Source of the DNA: Niallia sp052318935
GTDB taxonomy: Bacteria > Bacillota > Bacilli > Bacillales > Cytobacillaceae
Reading direction: 5' to 3' (one strand)
DNA: 64,000 bases
Assembly (NCBI GenBank): GCA_052318935.1
Contig: JBQRKO010000014.1
The position numbers were made by a program, and so were the translations under genes. The notes below the pieces were generated by a model. That model did no database searches, was not told the DNA's origin, and saw only the letters and a program-made list of their open reading frames with translations. Below, piece by piece: positions 54,185-62,653 of the stretch (positions within the stretch are counted from its first letter, which is position 1; every line of letters begins with the position of its first letter).

Positions 54185-54875
54185 TTTATATCCCAAAGAT
54201 ATTCTTCTAAAGATTATTGATGATTTCTTAAGGACCCACGTAAATGTTCAAATTATAAAATATAAAGAAATATTCTCTTATGCACTAGAAGAATATAACA
54301 AAGGATTAGTAGATTTTAAACTTAGTGAAGATTTCTGGAGAAAACCTGGTCGGCAAGGAAAATTATTAGTTGATGAAATCAATAAGAAAAGAAGCGCTTT
54401 AATAGAGAACAATAATCAACACATTGAAATTATCCCAACAAATGATGTTATAAACAGACTATCACAAGACACTCCAGCTACCAAAAAAAAAATCATTAAT
54501 CAACTGAAGGTAAATGAGCATGGCTATCGTAGAATATCTACGCGCTACAATCAACTTAAAGAAAAAGAAGCCAAGATGACACAAGAAATCATCGACCTTA
54601 AAGCTGAGATTGTAAATCTTAAGAACAATAACGAAATCTATCAAAATGTTCTTTTTCAATGGGCAAACCTATCAAGCGTTAAGGATCTTGGTTTAATAAA
54701 CCTAATTACAACAGGAAAAACTAGATCTGCTACAGTGGAACAACTATTTAAGGATATTTTTAAAGAGCAGCCTAATAAGGCCATGCTAGGACTTAATACT
54801 GACAATGCGATTGATAATGTAGTTCCATTACCAAATAAGGCAAAAAATACACTTATCGAAGACCTAGATTTATAG
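54150..54875 (+). CDS. TnpC-like coiled-coil accessory protein
   Basis: 241 residues: a basic start (SRGRKPNLYP), a winged-helix-like middle and a coiled coil (YNQLKEKEAKMTQEIIDLKA, then EIVNLKNNN). TnpC of Tn554 is a similar small protein that sets efficiency and orientation of insertion. The start lies inside the end of the TnpB-like gene. ATG 54150 (AAAGG 6 bases upstream) or ATG 54159 are both possible. Confidence 0.7.
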   Translation: MKCMKSRGRKPNLYPKDILLKIIDDFLRTHVNVQIIKYKEIFSYALEEYNKGLVDFKLSEDFWRKPGRQGKLLVDEINKKRSALIENNNQHIEIIPTNDVINRLSQDTPATKKKIINQLKVNEHGYRRISTRYNQLKEKEAKMTQEIIDLKAEIVNLKNNNEIYQNVLFQWANLSSVKDLGLINLITTGKTRSATVEQLFKDIFKEQPNKAMLGLNTDNAIDNVVPLPNKAKNTLIEDLDL

Positions 54876-54921
54876 TTTCTCGGTAAAGTGGCAAAATGGC
54901 AAAAACATATTTATCTTTTGA

Positions 54922-54958
54922 TTAAGAGAACCTAACTTGCTAGCATGGGTTCTCTTAA
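54922..54958 (+). terminator. hairpin after the recombinase operon
   Basis: ttaagagaacc (54922-54932) pairs with ggttctcttaa (54948-54958). Only a weak T-run follows. Confidence 0.5.
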
Positions 54959-55020
54959 TGTAGGCCTATTTTTGTATATCACTATTATTTTTTAAACTTC
55001 TTCTGTTTTTTGCATCTCCT

Positions 55021-55248
55021 CTAAATACCATATAAGTTTTCAACTTCTTTAATTAATTCATGAGGTTTTATTTTTAAAACCTCACAGATAGTAAATATTG
55101 TAGTAATACTTGGCTGTCTTTGCGCACGTTCTAGTAAACCAATATAAGTTCGGTCTAGATCGCATTGTAACGCTAATTGTTCTTGGGAAAGTCCGGCCAC
55201 GTTCCTGCGCTTTTTCAAGACTATACCAAAGGCTTTTGATATCTCCAT
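55021..55248 (-). CDS. Xre-family regulator
   Basis: 75 residues, a single helix-turn-helix: LKKRRNVAGLSQEQLALQCD, then LDRTYIGLLERAQRQPSI-type recognition helix and ITTIFTICEVLKIKP. Similar in size to controller proteins of restriction systems and element repressors. It is divergent from the OrfA-like gene, with two palindromes between them that may be its operators. Start ATG follows GAGGTGAGCAT. Confidence 0.8.
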   Translation of the reverse strand: MEISKAFGIVLKKRRNVAGLSQEQLALQCDLDRTYIGLLERAQRQPSITTIFTICEVLKIKPHELIKEVENLYGI

Positions 55249-55260
55249 ATGCTCACCTCT

Positions 55261-55308
55261 TAGTTAATTAACTAAGAAATTCACATATATAATCGACCGA
55301 CTATAGTC
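55261..55308. promoter_or_regulatory. two palindromes between the Xre gene and the OrfA-like gene
   Basis: tagttaattaacta (55261-55274) and gactatagtc (55299-55308) are perfect palindromes in the 114-bp divergent region, fitting operator sites for the Xre protein. Confidence 0.45.
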
Positions 55309-55362
55309 ATCACGAAGAGGTGATGCTACAATATTAATAACATTTTTTGAAGGAGATTTTGT

Positions 55363-55614
55363 ATGTCTAGTAAAAAATATAATGAAAATTTTAAAAAGAA
55401 AATTGTTCAATTACATCTTGAAGGAAGAGCAACAACTGAACTGGGTAAAGAATATAAAGTTTCACCAACCGCAATCTATTCTTGGATAAAGCTATATGCT
55501 GATGAATCAGCTATTTCTTTTAAAGAATTCAACGCTATTCAAAAAGAAAATAAACGTTTAAAACAGGAAGTAGAAATACTTAAACAAGCGATGACAATTA
55601 TGACTTCCAAATAG
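55363..55614 (+). CDS. IS3 OrfA-like helix-turn-helix protein without OrfB
   Basis: 83 residues: KKYNENFKKKIVQLHLEGRA, then YKVSPTAIYSWIKLY, then a leucine-zipper tail KENKRLKQEVEILKQAM, as in IS3-family OrfA. No OrfB, no terminal inverted repeats were seen, and topB follows 77 bp downstream on the same strand. It has a good ribosome site (AAGGAG) and an intact frame, so it may have been taken over as a regulator of the downstream genes. Confidence 0.7.
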   Translation: MSSKKYNENFKKKIVQLHLEGRATTELGKEYKVSPTAIYSWIKLYADESAISFKEFNAIQKENKRLKQEVEILKQAMTIMTSK

Positions 55615-55691
55615 AACTAATACGTCTCCTTATTCCATGTACTAAAACTGTGTTATATTAACGGTACAAGATATTAAAGGAGTATGAAGAT

Positions 55692-57881
55692 ATGGCAAAG
55701 AGCTTAGTATTAGCAGAAAAACCATCAGTAGCTCGCGATATAGCGAATGTGCTGAAGTGTAATAAAAAAGGTAACGGCTTTTTAGAGGGCGACAAATATA
55801 TTGTGACATGGGCGCTTGGACATCTAGTAACCTTAGCTGATCCAGAAACTTACGATAATAAATACCAAAAGTGGAATTTAGAAGATTTACCGATGCTACC
55901 AGATCGTTTAAAACTAACAGTAATTAAACAGTCCGGTAAGCAGTTTAATTCCATTAAATCACAGTTAAATCGTAATGACGTAAATGAAATCATTATCGCA
56001 ACAGATGCTGGTCGCGAAGGTGAGCTAGTGGCTCGTTGGATTATTACCAAATCCAAAGTAAATAAACCAATCAAACGTCTGTGGATTTCATCCGTAACAG
56101 ATAAGGCTATTAAAGATGGATTCAATAATTTAAAACCTGGTAAAGCCTATGAAAGCTTATATTTCGCTGCTGTAGCTCGTTCTGAAGCAGATTGGTATAT
56201 CGGACTAAATGCTACTAGAGCTTTATCAACCAAATATAATGCACAGTTAAATTGTGGACGCGTTCAGACCCCTACTGTAGCTATGATATCTGCACGGGAA
56301 GATGAAATTAAAAACTTCAAACCACAAACATACTATGGCATTGAAGCACAAACCGATTCAGTTAAACTAACTTGGCAAGATACCAACGGGAATAGTAGAA
56401 GCTTTAGCAAAGAAAAAAATGATGCCATTGTAAAATCACTTGGTAGTCAAGATGCAACAGTTATAGCGATTGACCGTAAAGCGAAAAAATCATTCTCGCC
56501 AGCACTTTATGATTTAACAGAATTACAACGTGATTCCAATAAATTATTTAGTTACTCGGCGAAAGAAACATTAAAGATTATGCAAAGTCTATACGAGTCA
56601 CACAAGGTTTTAACGTACCCTCGTACAGATTCTCGCTATTTATCTTCGGATATCGTTAGTACGCTTCCAGAGCGCCTAAAAGCTTGTGGAATAGGAGAAT
56701 ATCGTTCACTTACAAATAAAGTGCTAAAAAAGCCTATTAAGCCTTCCAAAGCGTTTGTAGATGATAGCAAAGTCAGTGATCACCATGCGATTATTCCGAC
56801 CGAGGGATATGTTAATTATTCTTCTTTCTCGGATAAAGAGCGTAAAATCTATGACCTTGTGGTGAAACGTTTCTTAGCCGTTCTATTCCCAGCTTTTGAG
56901 TACGAACAATTAACATTACAAGCGACCATTGGTAATGAGAAATTTATTGCTAAAGGGAAAACAGTTATTAACACCGGCTGGAAAGAAGTATACGAAAATC
57001 ATTTTGATGATGAGGAGTCTTCAGATGATGTAAAAGAGCAATTACTACCATCTATAAAAAAAGGCGATGTATTGAAAACAAAATTAATTGTACAAACATC
57101 TGGTCAAACAAAGCCACCTGCTCGCTTTACAGAGGCCACATTATTATCTGCCATGGAAAACCCTACTAAGTACATGCAAACGAGCAATAAAGAGCTTGTA
57201 GATACGTTAAAAGCGACAGGTGGACTAGGTACAGTTGCCACACGTGCTGATATCATTGATAAACTGTTTAATTCATTCCTAATTGAAAAACGTGGTAGTA
57301 AGGAAATTTACATTACGCAAAAAGGTCGTCAACTGTTAGATTTAGTTCCAGAAGAATTGCGTTCGCCGGCTACAACAGCAAAGTGGGAGCAAAAACTTGA
57401 ATTAATTGCAAAAGGTAAGCTGAAAAAAGACATCTTTATCAATGAAATGAAAAAGCACACAAAAGAAATCGTGATGGAAATTAAAGCAAGTGATAAAAAA
57501 TACAAGCACGAAAATATCTCTACAAAGTCATGTCCTGATTGCGGTAAACCAATGCTTGAGGTAAACGGTAAAAAAGGCAAAATGCTTGTGTGTCAAGATC
57601 GTGAATGTGGTCACCGTAAAAACGTATCACGGGTAACCAATGCACGCTGTCCACAATGTAAGAAGAAACTAGAACTTCGTGGTGAAGGTGCAGGTCAAAT
57701 CTTTGTATGTAAATGCGGCTATCGTGAAAAGCTATCAGCTTTTGAAGCGAGACGTAAGAAAGAATCCCGCGGTAAAGTCGATAAACGTACTGTTCAGAAA
57801 TATTTAAAGCAGCAGAATAAAGAACAAGAACCTGTTAATAATGCACTGGCAGACGCTCTAAAAGGATTTAAGTTCGACTAA
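55692..57881 (+). CDS. topB: DNA topoisomerase III carried by the element
   Basis: 729 residues, complete. TOPRIM domain at the N-terminus (KSLVLAEKPSVARDIANVL; TDAGREGELVARWI), active-site Tyr309 in LTYPRTDSRYLSS, and C-terminal zinc ribbons (CPDCGKPML, CQDREC, CPQCKKKLEL). It relaxes and decatenates DNA through single-strand passage. The resident gene (45596-47218) is its close relative but is cut by this element, so this copy is the only complete topB in the window and would restore the function. It lies in the opposite orientation to the resident fragment. Ribosome site AAAGGAG precedes ATG 55692. Confidence 0.95.
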   Translation: MAKSLVLAEKPSVARDIANVLKCNKKGNGFLEGDKYIVTWALGHLVTLADPETYDNKYQKWNLEDLPMLPDRLKLTVIKQSGKQFNSIKSQLNRNDVNEIIIATDAGREGELVARWIITKSKVNKPIKRLWISSVTDKAIKDGFNNLKPGKAYESLYFAAVARSEADWYIGLNATRALSTKYNAQLNCGRVQTPTVAMISAREDEIKNFKPQTYYGIEAQTDSVKLTWQDTNGNSRSFSKEKNDAIVKSLGSQDATVIAIDRKAKKSFSPALYDLTELQRDSNKLFSYSAKETLKIMQSLYESHKVLTYPRTDSRYLSSDIVSTLPERLKACGIGEYRSLTNKVLKKPIKPSKAFVDDSKVSDHHAIIPTEGYVNYSSFSDKERKIYDLVVKRFLAVLFPAFEYEQLTLQATIGNEKFIAKGKTVINTGWKEVYENHFDDEESSDDVKEQLLPSIKKGDVLKTKLIVQTSGQTKPPARFTEATLLSAMENPTKYMQTSNKELVDTLKATGGLGTVATRADIIDKLFNSFLIEKRGSKEIYITQKGRQLLDLVPEELRSPATTAKWEQKLELIAKGKLKKDIFINEMKKHTKEIVMEIKASDKKYKHENISTKSCPDCGKPMLEVNGKKGKMLVCQDRECGHRKNVSRVTNARCPQCKKKLELRGEGAGQIFVCKCGYREKLSAFEARRKKESRGKVDKRTVQKYLKQQNKEQEPVNNALADALKGFKFD

Positions 57882-57885
57882 TAAT

Positions 57886-57930
57886 AAAAGCTGAGCATGC
57901 AAGAAATTCTACATGGCTCAGCTTTTTTAT
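57886..57930 (+). terminator. terminator of the element's topB
   Basis: aaaagctgagcatg pairs with catggctcagctttt, then tttat. Confidence 0.8.
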
Positions 57931-57994
57931 CTAAATATATTGTTTAATTGCAATAGCTTTTCATTCTTTCTACAATTATTTTGGACATTTTTAT

Positions 57995-58095
57995 ATTTTC
58001 AAGACCTAAATCGTAGAAAGTCATAAAAAATAAAGAGTGATACATATTATACATGAATATGTATCACCCTTTTACTTCTTGCTCATACGAATAGG
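57995..58095 (+). repeat. direct repeat flanking the nuclease-NTPase gene, left copy
   Basis: tcaagacctaaatcgtagaa followed by a hairpin (gtgatacatatt 58037-58048 / aatatgtatcac 58056-58067) and ccttttacttcttgctca. A diverged copy lies at 62458-62555 in the same orientation. Confidence 0.6.
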
Positions 58096-58108
58096 TAAGA
58101 GTTTGAAG

Positions 58109-58360
58109 TTATCTCTCCCTTTTCCCCTCGTTTACACCAGTACGTGCAACTTTCACCGCATTAACAACTGGATTCCATGGGCCATACTTCGTAAATCGTG
58201 ATTTTTTCTGACTTAAACGTATATCAAGACCTAACTCTTCTATTATGGAATAAGTACTTAAAAATGTATATGCTGCTGAAACATGGTAAGAGTGCCCTCT
58301 GTTTTCAACTGAAAATACTTGTCCATGTATAAGTGAAGCAGAACGGGGTGTAAATTCTCA
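58109..58360 (-). pseudogene. gene remnant, family not recognised
   Basis: A minus-strand frame of about 83 codons (HGQVFSVENRGHSYHVSAAY; LGLDIRLSQKKSRFTKYGPW) ending at 58109. A stop lies directly before it and there is no start codon. The sequence is protein-like and hydrophilic. It may be the tail of a lost cargo gene inside the direct repeats. Confidence 0.4.
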
Positions 58361-58436
58361 TTAGATTGCACTCCTTTGTAGCCTTGGAATAAGGTTTGAT
58401 TAAATTAACTTAGTAAACCTTGATAAAAGTGCAAAT

Positions 58437-58483
58437 AGAAAAAGTGTATTTTGAAAAAAGATTAATCAAAACACGCTTTTTCT
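58437..58483 (-). terminator. terminator of the nuclease-NTPase gene
   Basis: agaaaaagcgtgttttgat pairs with tcaaaatacactttttct (wobbles at two positions) 75 bp after the stop. Confidence 0.55.
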
Positions 58484-58557
58484 ATACTCAATTGAATCAT
58501 CCTTTTATAAAAAAGTTTACTGAAGAACTGCTTTTTTGTAGGTTCTAGCCGAAGATA

Positions 58558-61500
58558 TTATTTGAAACTTGGATTAATATTCTTTTCATAAAACCACTTT
58601 CGCTCTTTATTAAAGTTAATAAGTCGTTTATCTTCATAAATTATTTTCAATAATGGGATAAATTCACTTTCCAGAGTTAAGTTCTGATCCTCAGGATCAA
58701 TTAAAGTATTAGATATAAAATGATACGCTAAGATTCTCTGTCTAGTTAGATCTGATTCTAAAAGATTTGTGATGCAATCAATATATAATTCCTTGAAGAT
58801 TTTTTTCTTAGAATGACTCATATGTTTAAAATAAGACCCATAAGCAATAGCACTGTTACTCCTTAACATATGTGCGATAGGTTTGAGCTTTTCATCTTTT
58901 TCTTCTAAGTAATAAAAATTTTTGCTTAACAATATTTCGTGTAATAAAAATCTATTGTCAGTACTATTCTCAATTAGAACTCTGAATAAATAGCGCAAAA
59001 AGTATTCTGTATAAGTATCATTCAAATGTCTACCTTTTCTAATTTTACTTTCACTTATTTTTTCTAGGTTGTCAGATAAGAAGTTTATAAGATGATTTTG
59101 AATAACACTTTCCAGAGGAATCCCATTAACAAGCCGAGCAAAGTTGTTTGCTGCAATTTTTCCAATTGTTCTACTAATCCTTGTATCTTCTGTACATATA
59201 AACTCAGATATGCACCTTTTTAATTTTGTTAAATTTTTCAAGTCATTAAACATTACTTTACATAAACTTTCAAGGTAAACACCTAATTCATACTCTGAAA
59301 TTCTTTCTAAATTTCTTCCTAGAACTTTACACTTTTGATCAACCCTAGCATTAGTATGCAACAGAAAGTACAATAAACCGAAAGTTTCTTTTTTATTTAA
59401 GATGATTCCCTCACTTTCCAACAATTTCCGAAATATTATTTCTTGACATTTAATACTAGTCTTTATTGCAACAAAGAATAATTGTTCTTTTCCATTATCG
59501 CTGTTTAAACCATTTGAAATCTCTTGAGTTAAAATTTTAATGTTATTTTCAATATCTGTGTCTAAGTAAAGTAATTCATAAATAAATAACTCATCTTTTA
59601 ACTCAAAAAATGATTTTCTTAATAGTGAAAACTCCGACCAATCATTTTTCACTCTAAAATGCAATAGTATTTTATAAGCCCAATATAACGGAAAAACGAA
59701 TTTAATGACTATATCTTTACGGTCCTCAAATGAATCTTTTGTTTCTATAATTCTTTTACTTGCAAGGTGAACTGAAAGCAATTCATAATAACTATGTTTT
59801 AATAATTGAAATAAGCTATTTGTTTCTCTTTCAGAATATGTCAACTTCTTATTATCAATTAAAAAACTTACAACCTGATCAATTTCATTATCGATTTGAG
59901 CATCTATTTCGTTAAACGACAGATTCCTTTTAGAGTATTCAATCATTTGCTTTTTCTTCACTTCAGAGTACCTTCTTATAAAATCAAAATAACAGATATT
60001 ATGCAATTCTTTTTCATTATCACTAACAGTATTTGCGTAAACATAGCAAATCAAAGGGTTTTGCATTAACATTTTAATATTATTATTAATATTTATATTA
60101 TCTGGAAGTTCATCAATAACATTTGTATCAATATCATAATTATTTAATATTTTGTAACACACTTTATGTTTATTGTTAACTGTACTCATATTAACAAATA
60201 AATTAAGAGCGTCATTTTCGGAATTATTTGAGAAACAATATTTTTCCAAGAAACCACTATTGTCCATTAACAAATATTGATCTAGTTCATTTATTAAAAT
60301 ACACCAGCTTATCCAATCATTTTTCGTATAACTCTCTATTTTTTCTTTTAAATCATAATAGATCTTTGCATTTGAATTACATAAAATGTGTAGATCATCA
60401 ATAATAAAAATGACCCTAAAACTAACTCCATTTCTTTCAAGATTAATTACATAATTATTAATTTCAGACAAACTAGTAAATTTGCAATCTAAAAAATGGG
60501 TAAGATTAAATAATACTGCTCCTTCAAATCCTTTCTCTCTTATGTCACTAACAGTTAAAGGAATTCTAATTGAATAGCTTCCTATTTCTTTTTCTATAAT
60601 ATGAGATGATAGGATAGTTTTAAATAAATGGGTCTTCCCTGCTCCAGATTCACCGGTAATCATCAGGACTTTGTTATATCTATTGTTTAAAAGGGTATAT
60701 ATCTGGAATAATGATGGTTTAAAACCTTTTGTAATTCTATTATCTGGTAATTCCGCCAATATTAAATTAACCTTCTTACGCATATTAGTCCTATATTCGT
60801 CGAAGGAAATATCTAAACCATTAAATTCCAAAAGTTTATCAATAATTCCTTTCTCTCTTACCAAGCTATTATCACCGTAAGCCCTTGCAAATTCACTAAT
60901 ATGTAATATAATTTTTGTTTTCCAAGTGGGATCTTTAAAAAAATCATTAAAATAGGAGCTATTTATCAAATTATTATCTATTTCAGATTGAAAAGGTAGA
61001 GTCATATTATTTTCGAGAAAAGACTCAATCCTAATTAAATACATCTTAATCATTTTTTCAAAATCGTAACTTGATGGTTTAGTTATTGCTGTACCAAACA
61101 TTTCTTTCATAGAATGAAATCCTTCACTAACCAAACCTTTAAGGTCATCAATTTTTTCGGTTATTTGGTTTAAAGAATCTGTTATGAATTTAACACTCTT
61201 ATCCGACATTTCTTGTTCGGATTCTTTAATTATTTCGTCAAGTAAACTTTTATTCAATTTTCTATCATCAACTTTAGTATTTGAAGAACGAAGATATATT
61301 TCAGATAACAATCGAGTTAATAATAAATAAGTATATTTATCTGTATATCCTTTTAAACTATCTACACACTCCTGTTTTATAATTCGGACAGATTCTTCTC
61401 CTTCTACTTGTTCAAAATTCCACTTAATACTTTTCACAAAAGATTCTAGATAGTGGTCTTCGTTAATTCGATCAAATAATGGTTTAAATTCTTTGATTAC

Positions 61501-62058
61501 AGTATCCTTTTCCTTTTTAAGTGAGTCTATTTCTTCGAACAAATCAGGATCTAGCTTAGCAATCCTTTTTTCTATTTTCTGGATTTCTGATTTCTTTTTT
61601 TTCTCTGTCATACCTTTCAATATTTCTTGAACTCTTAATTTACATTTAATGATAAGGTCATTACTCAAATTTTCTTGATCTTTATACCAGTTTTTAAGTA
61701 TTTCGTCATTTCTTTTTATATTTGTATTAGTTTCAAAATGAAATTGACCATTGTAATCTGGGTAGAGATTGTAAAGAATAAAAAAATTGTAGATGGTTTT
61801 TTCAATCTCTTCGTCTTGAGTTCCTAAGTTGCTAGAGTAACATTTTACTTGTATGAATTTTAAACTTTTAACATCAGAATTTACTTCTTTAATATCATCT
61901 TCTGTTTCACAAAAAATTTCATTTTCTGTATTATTTATAGCATCACATACCCATGTTTTTAAGGTTTTTAGGTACTGATATAGGAATCCTCTATTAGTTT
62001 GTATAGCATCAGTATTAGACTTGCATTTTTCAAATAATAAAAGGACATTATTACTCAT
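58558..62058 (-). CDS. DUF4297-like nuclease fused to STAND/AAA-type NTPase (Avs-like defence protein)
   Basis: 1,166 residues. N-terminal domain (about 15-230): RGFLYQYL, then EIFCETEDDI (Glu51, Asp54) and FIQVKCYS (Gln70-Lys72), the E/D...QxK core of PD-(D/E)XK nucleases as in DUF4297/Cap4 effectors. A helical linker follows. P-loop GESGAGKT at 469-476 and Walker B IFIIDDLHIL (Asp554/555) give a STAND-like NTPase. The last 500 residues are helical repeats, the usual sensor. This layout matches the Avs class, which binds a phage protein and then cuts DNA. No partner gene adjoins it, so it should act alone. GGAGAA precedes ATG 62058. Two direct repeats flank it. Exact family not assigned. Confidence 0.7.
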   Translation of the reverse strand: MSNNVLLLFEKCKSNTDAIQTNRGFLYQYLKTLKTWVCDAINNTENEIFCETEDDIKEVNSDVKSLKFIQVKCYSSNLGTQDEEIEKTIYNFFILYNLYPDYNGQFHFETNTNIKRNDEILKNWYKDQENLSNDLIIKCKLRVQEILKGMTEKKKKSEIQKIEKRIAKLDPDLFEEIDSLKKEKDTVIKEFKPLFDRINEDHYLESFVKSIKWNFEQVEGEESVRIIKQECVDSLKGYTDKYTYLLLTRLLSEIYLRSSNTKVDDRKLNKSLLDEIIKESEQEMSDKSVKFITDSLNQITEKIDDLKGLVSEGFHSMKEMFGTAITKPSSYDFEKMIKMYLIRIESFLENNMTLPFQSEIDNNLINSSYFNDFFKDPTWKTKIILHISEFARAYGDNSLVREKGIIDKLLEFNGLDISFDEYRTNMRKKVNLILAELPDNRITKGFKPSLFQIYTLLNNRYNKVLMITGESGAGKTHLFKTILSSHIIEKEIGSYSIRIPLTVSDIREKGFEGAVLFNLTHFLDCKFTSLSEINNYVINLERNGVSFRVIFIIDDLHILCNSNAKIYYDLKEKIESYTKNDWISWCILINELDQYLLMDNSGFLEKYCFSNNSENDALNLFVNMSTVNNKHKVCYKILNNYDIDTNVIDELPDNININNNIKMLMQNPLICYVYANTVSDNEKELHNICYFDFIRRYSEVKKKQMIEYSKRNLSFNEIDAQIDNEIDQVVSFLIDNKKLTYSERETNSLFQLLKHSYYELLSVHLASKRIIETKDSFEDRKDIVIKFVFPLYWAYKILLHFRVKNDWSEFSLLRKSFFELKDELFIYELLYLDTDIENNIKILTQEISNGLNSDNGKEQLFFVAIKTSIKCQEIIFRKLLESEGIILNKKETFGLLYFLLHTNARVDQKCKVLGRNLERISEYELGVYLESLCKVMFNDLKNLTKLKRCISEFICTEDTRISRTIGKIAANNFARLVNGIPLESVIQNHLINFLSDNLEKISESKIRKGRHLNDTYTEYFLRYLFRVLIENSTDNRFLLHEILLSKNFYYLEEKDEKLKPIAHMLRSNSAIAYGSYFKHMSHSKKKIFKELYIDCITNLLESDLTRQRILAYHFISNTLIDPEDQNLTLESEFIPLLKIIYEDKRLINFNKERKWFYEKNINPSFK

Positions 62059-62255
62059 TACAATTTCTCCTTCAAACAGAAATTTACATAATCAATTTCG
62101 ACAAATTATATCAAATACCTTCAATTTTATTATTTGTTAAATCCATAAATACCATAATAATAGTTAAAAATCTGATTAATCCTAAATATAAAGAACTTAA
62201 AATTTTATTCAACTCTGGTTCGTTAATTTATATCATTACTCTATCAAAAATATTA

Positions 62256-62372
62256 TGGGCAAGGGGCTATTTTTATGCGACTGTAGGAACAGTGGATGAA
62301 GAAACAATAAGAAATTATATTGCCAATCAATTGAATGAAGAAAAGAATGACATATTTAGGATAGAAGAATGA
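62256..62372 (+). pseudogene. IS200/IS605 TnpA C-terminal fragment
   Basis: 39 codons: WARGYFYATVGTVDEETIRN, then YIANQLNEEKND and a stop at 62372. This is the conserved C-terminal helix with catalytic-Tyr surroundings seen in IS200/IS605 TnpA, whose main part is gone. A perfect small palindrome aagact-tc-agtctt (62414-62427) after it may be from the IS end. Confidence 0.65.
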
Positions 62373-62457
62373 GTTTAGTCCCATTTAGTTGGCTTAAGCT
62401 TAGGATCTTTCAGAAGACTTCAGTCTTAGTTAACGACTTTTTATCAATCTTTGTTTT

Positions 62458-62555
62458 ATTATCAAGACCTAAATCGTAGAAGGGCATATACATATTAGTC
62501 ATGTATAATATATATAACCCTTTACTTCTCGCTCAATAATCGCTCCCTTTTCTTG
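62458..62555 (+). repeat. direct repeat flanking the nuclease-NTPase gene, right copy
   Basis: tcaagacctaaatcgtagaa is identical to the left copy at 57999-58019; the rest (ccctttacttctcgctca) is similar. It lies 400 bp upstream of the NTPase gene start. Confidence 0.6.
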
Positions 62556-62653
62556 AATAAATATAAAGTGCCTATGAAAGAATATTGATGATGAAGAAAT
62601 AAATGTATATACATTTTAATTTAAGCTTTCTTAATTATCTAAGCTAAATCATG

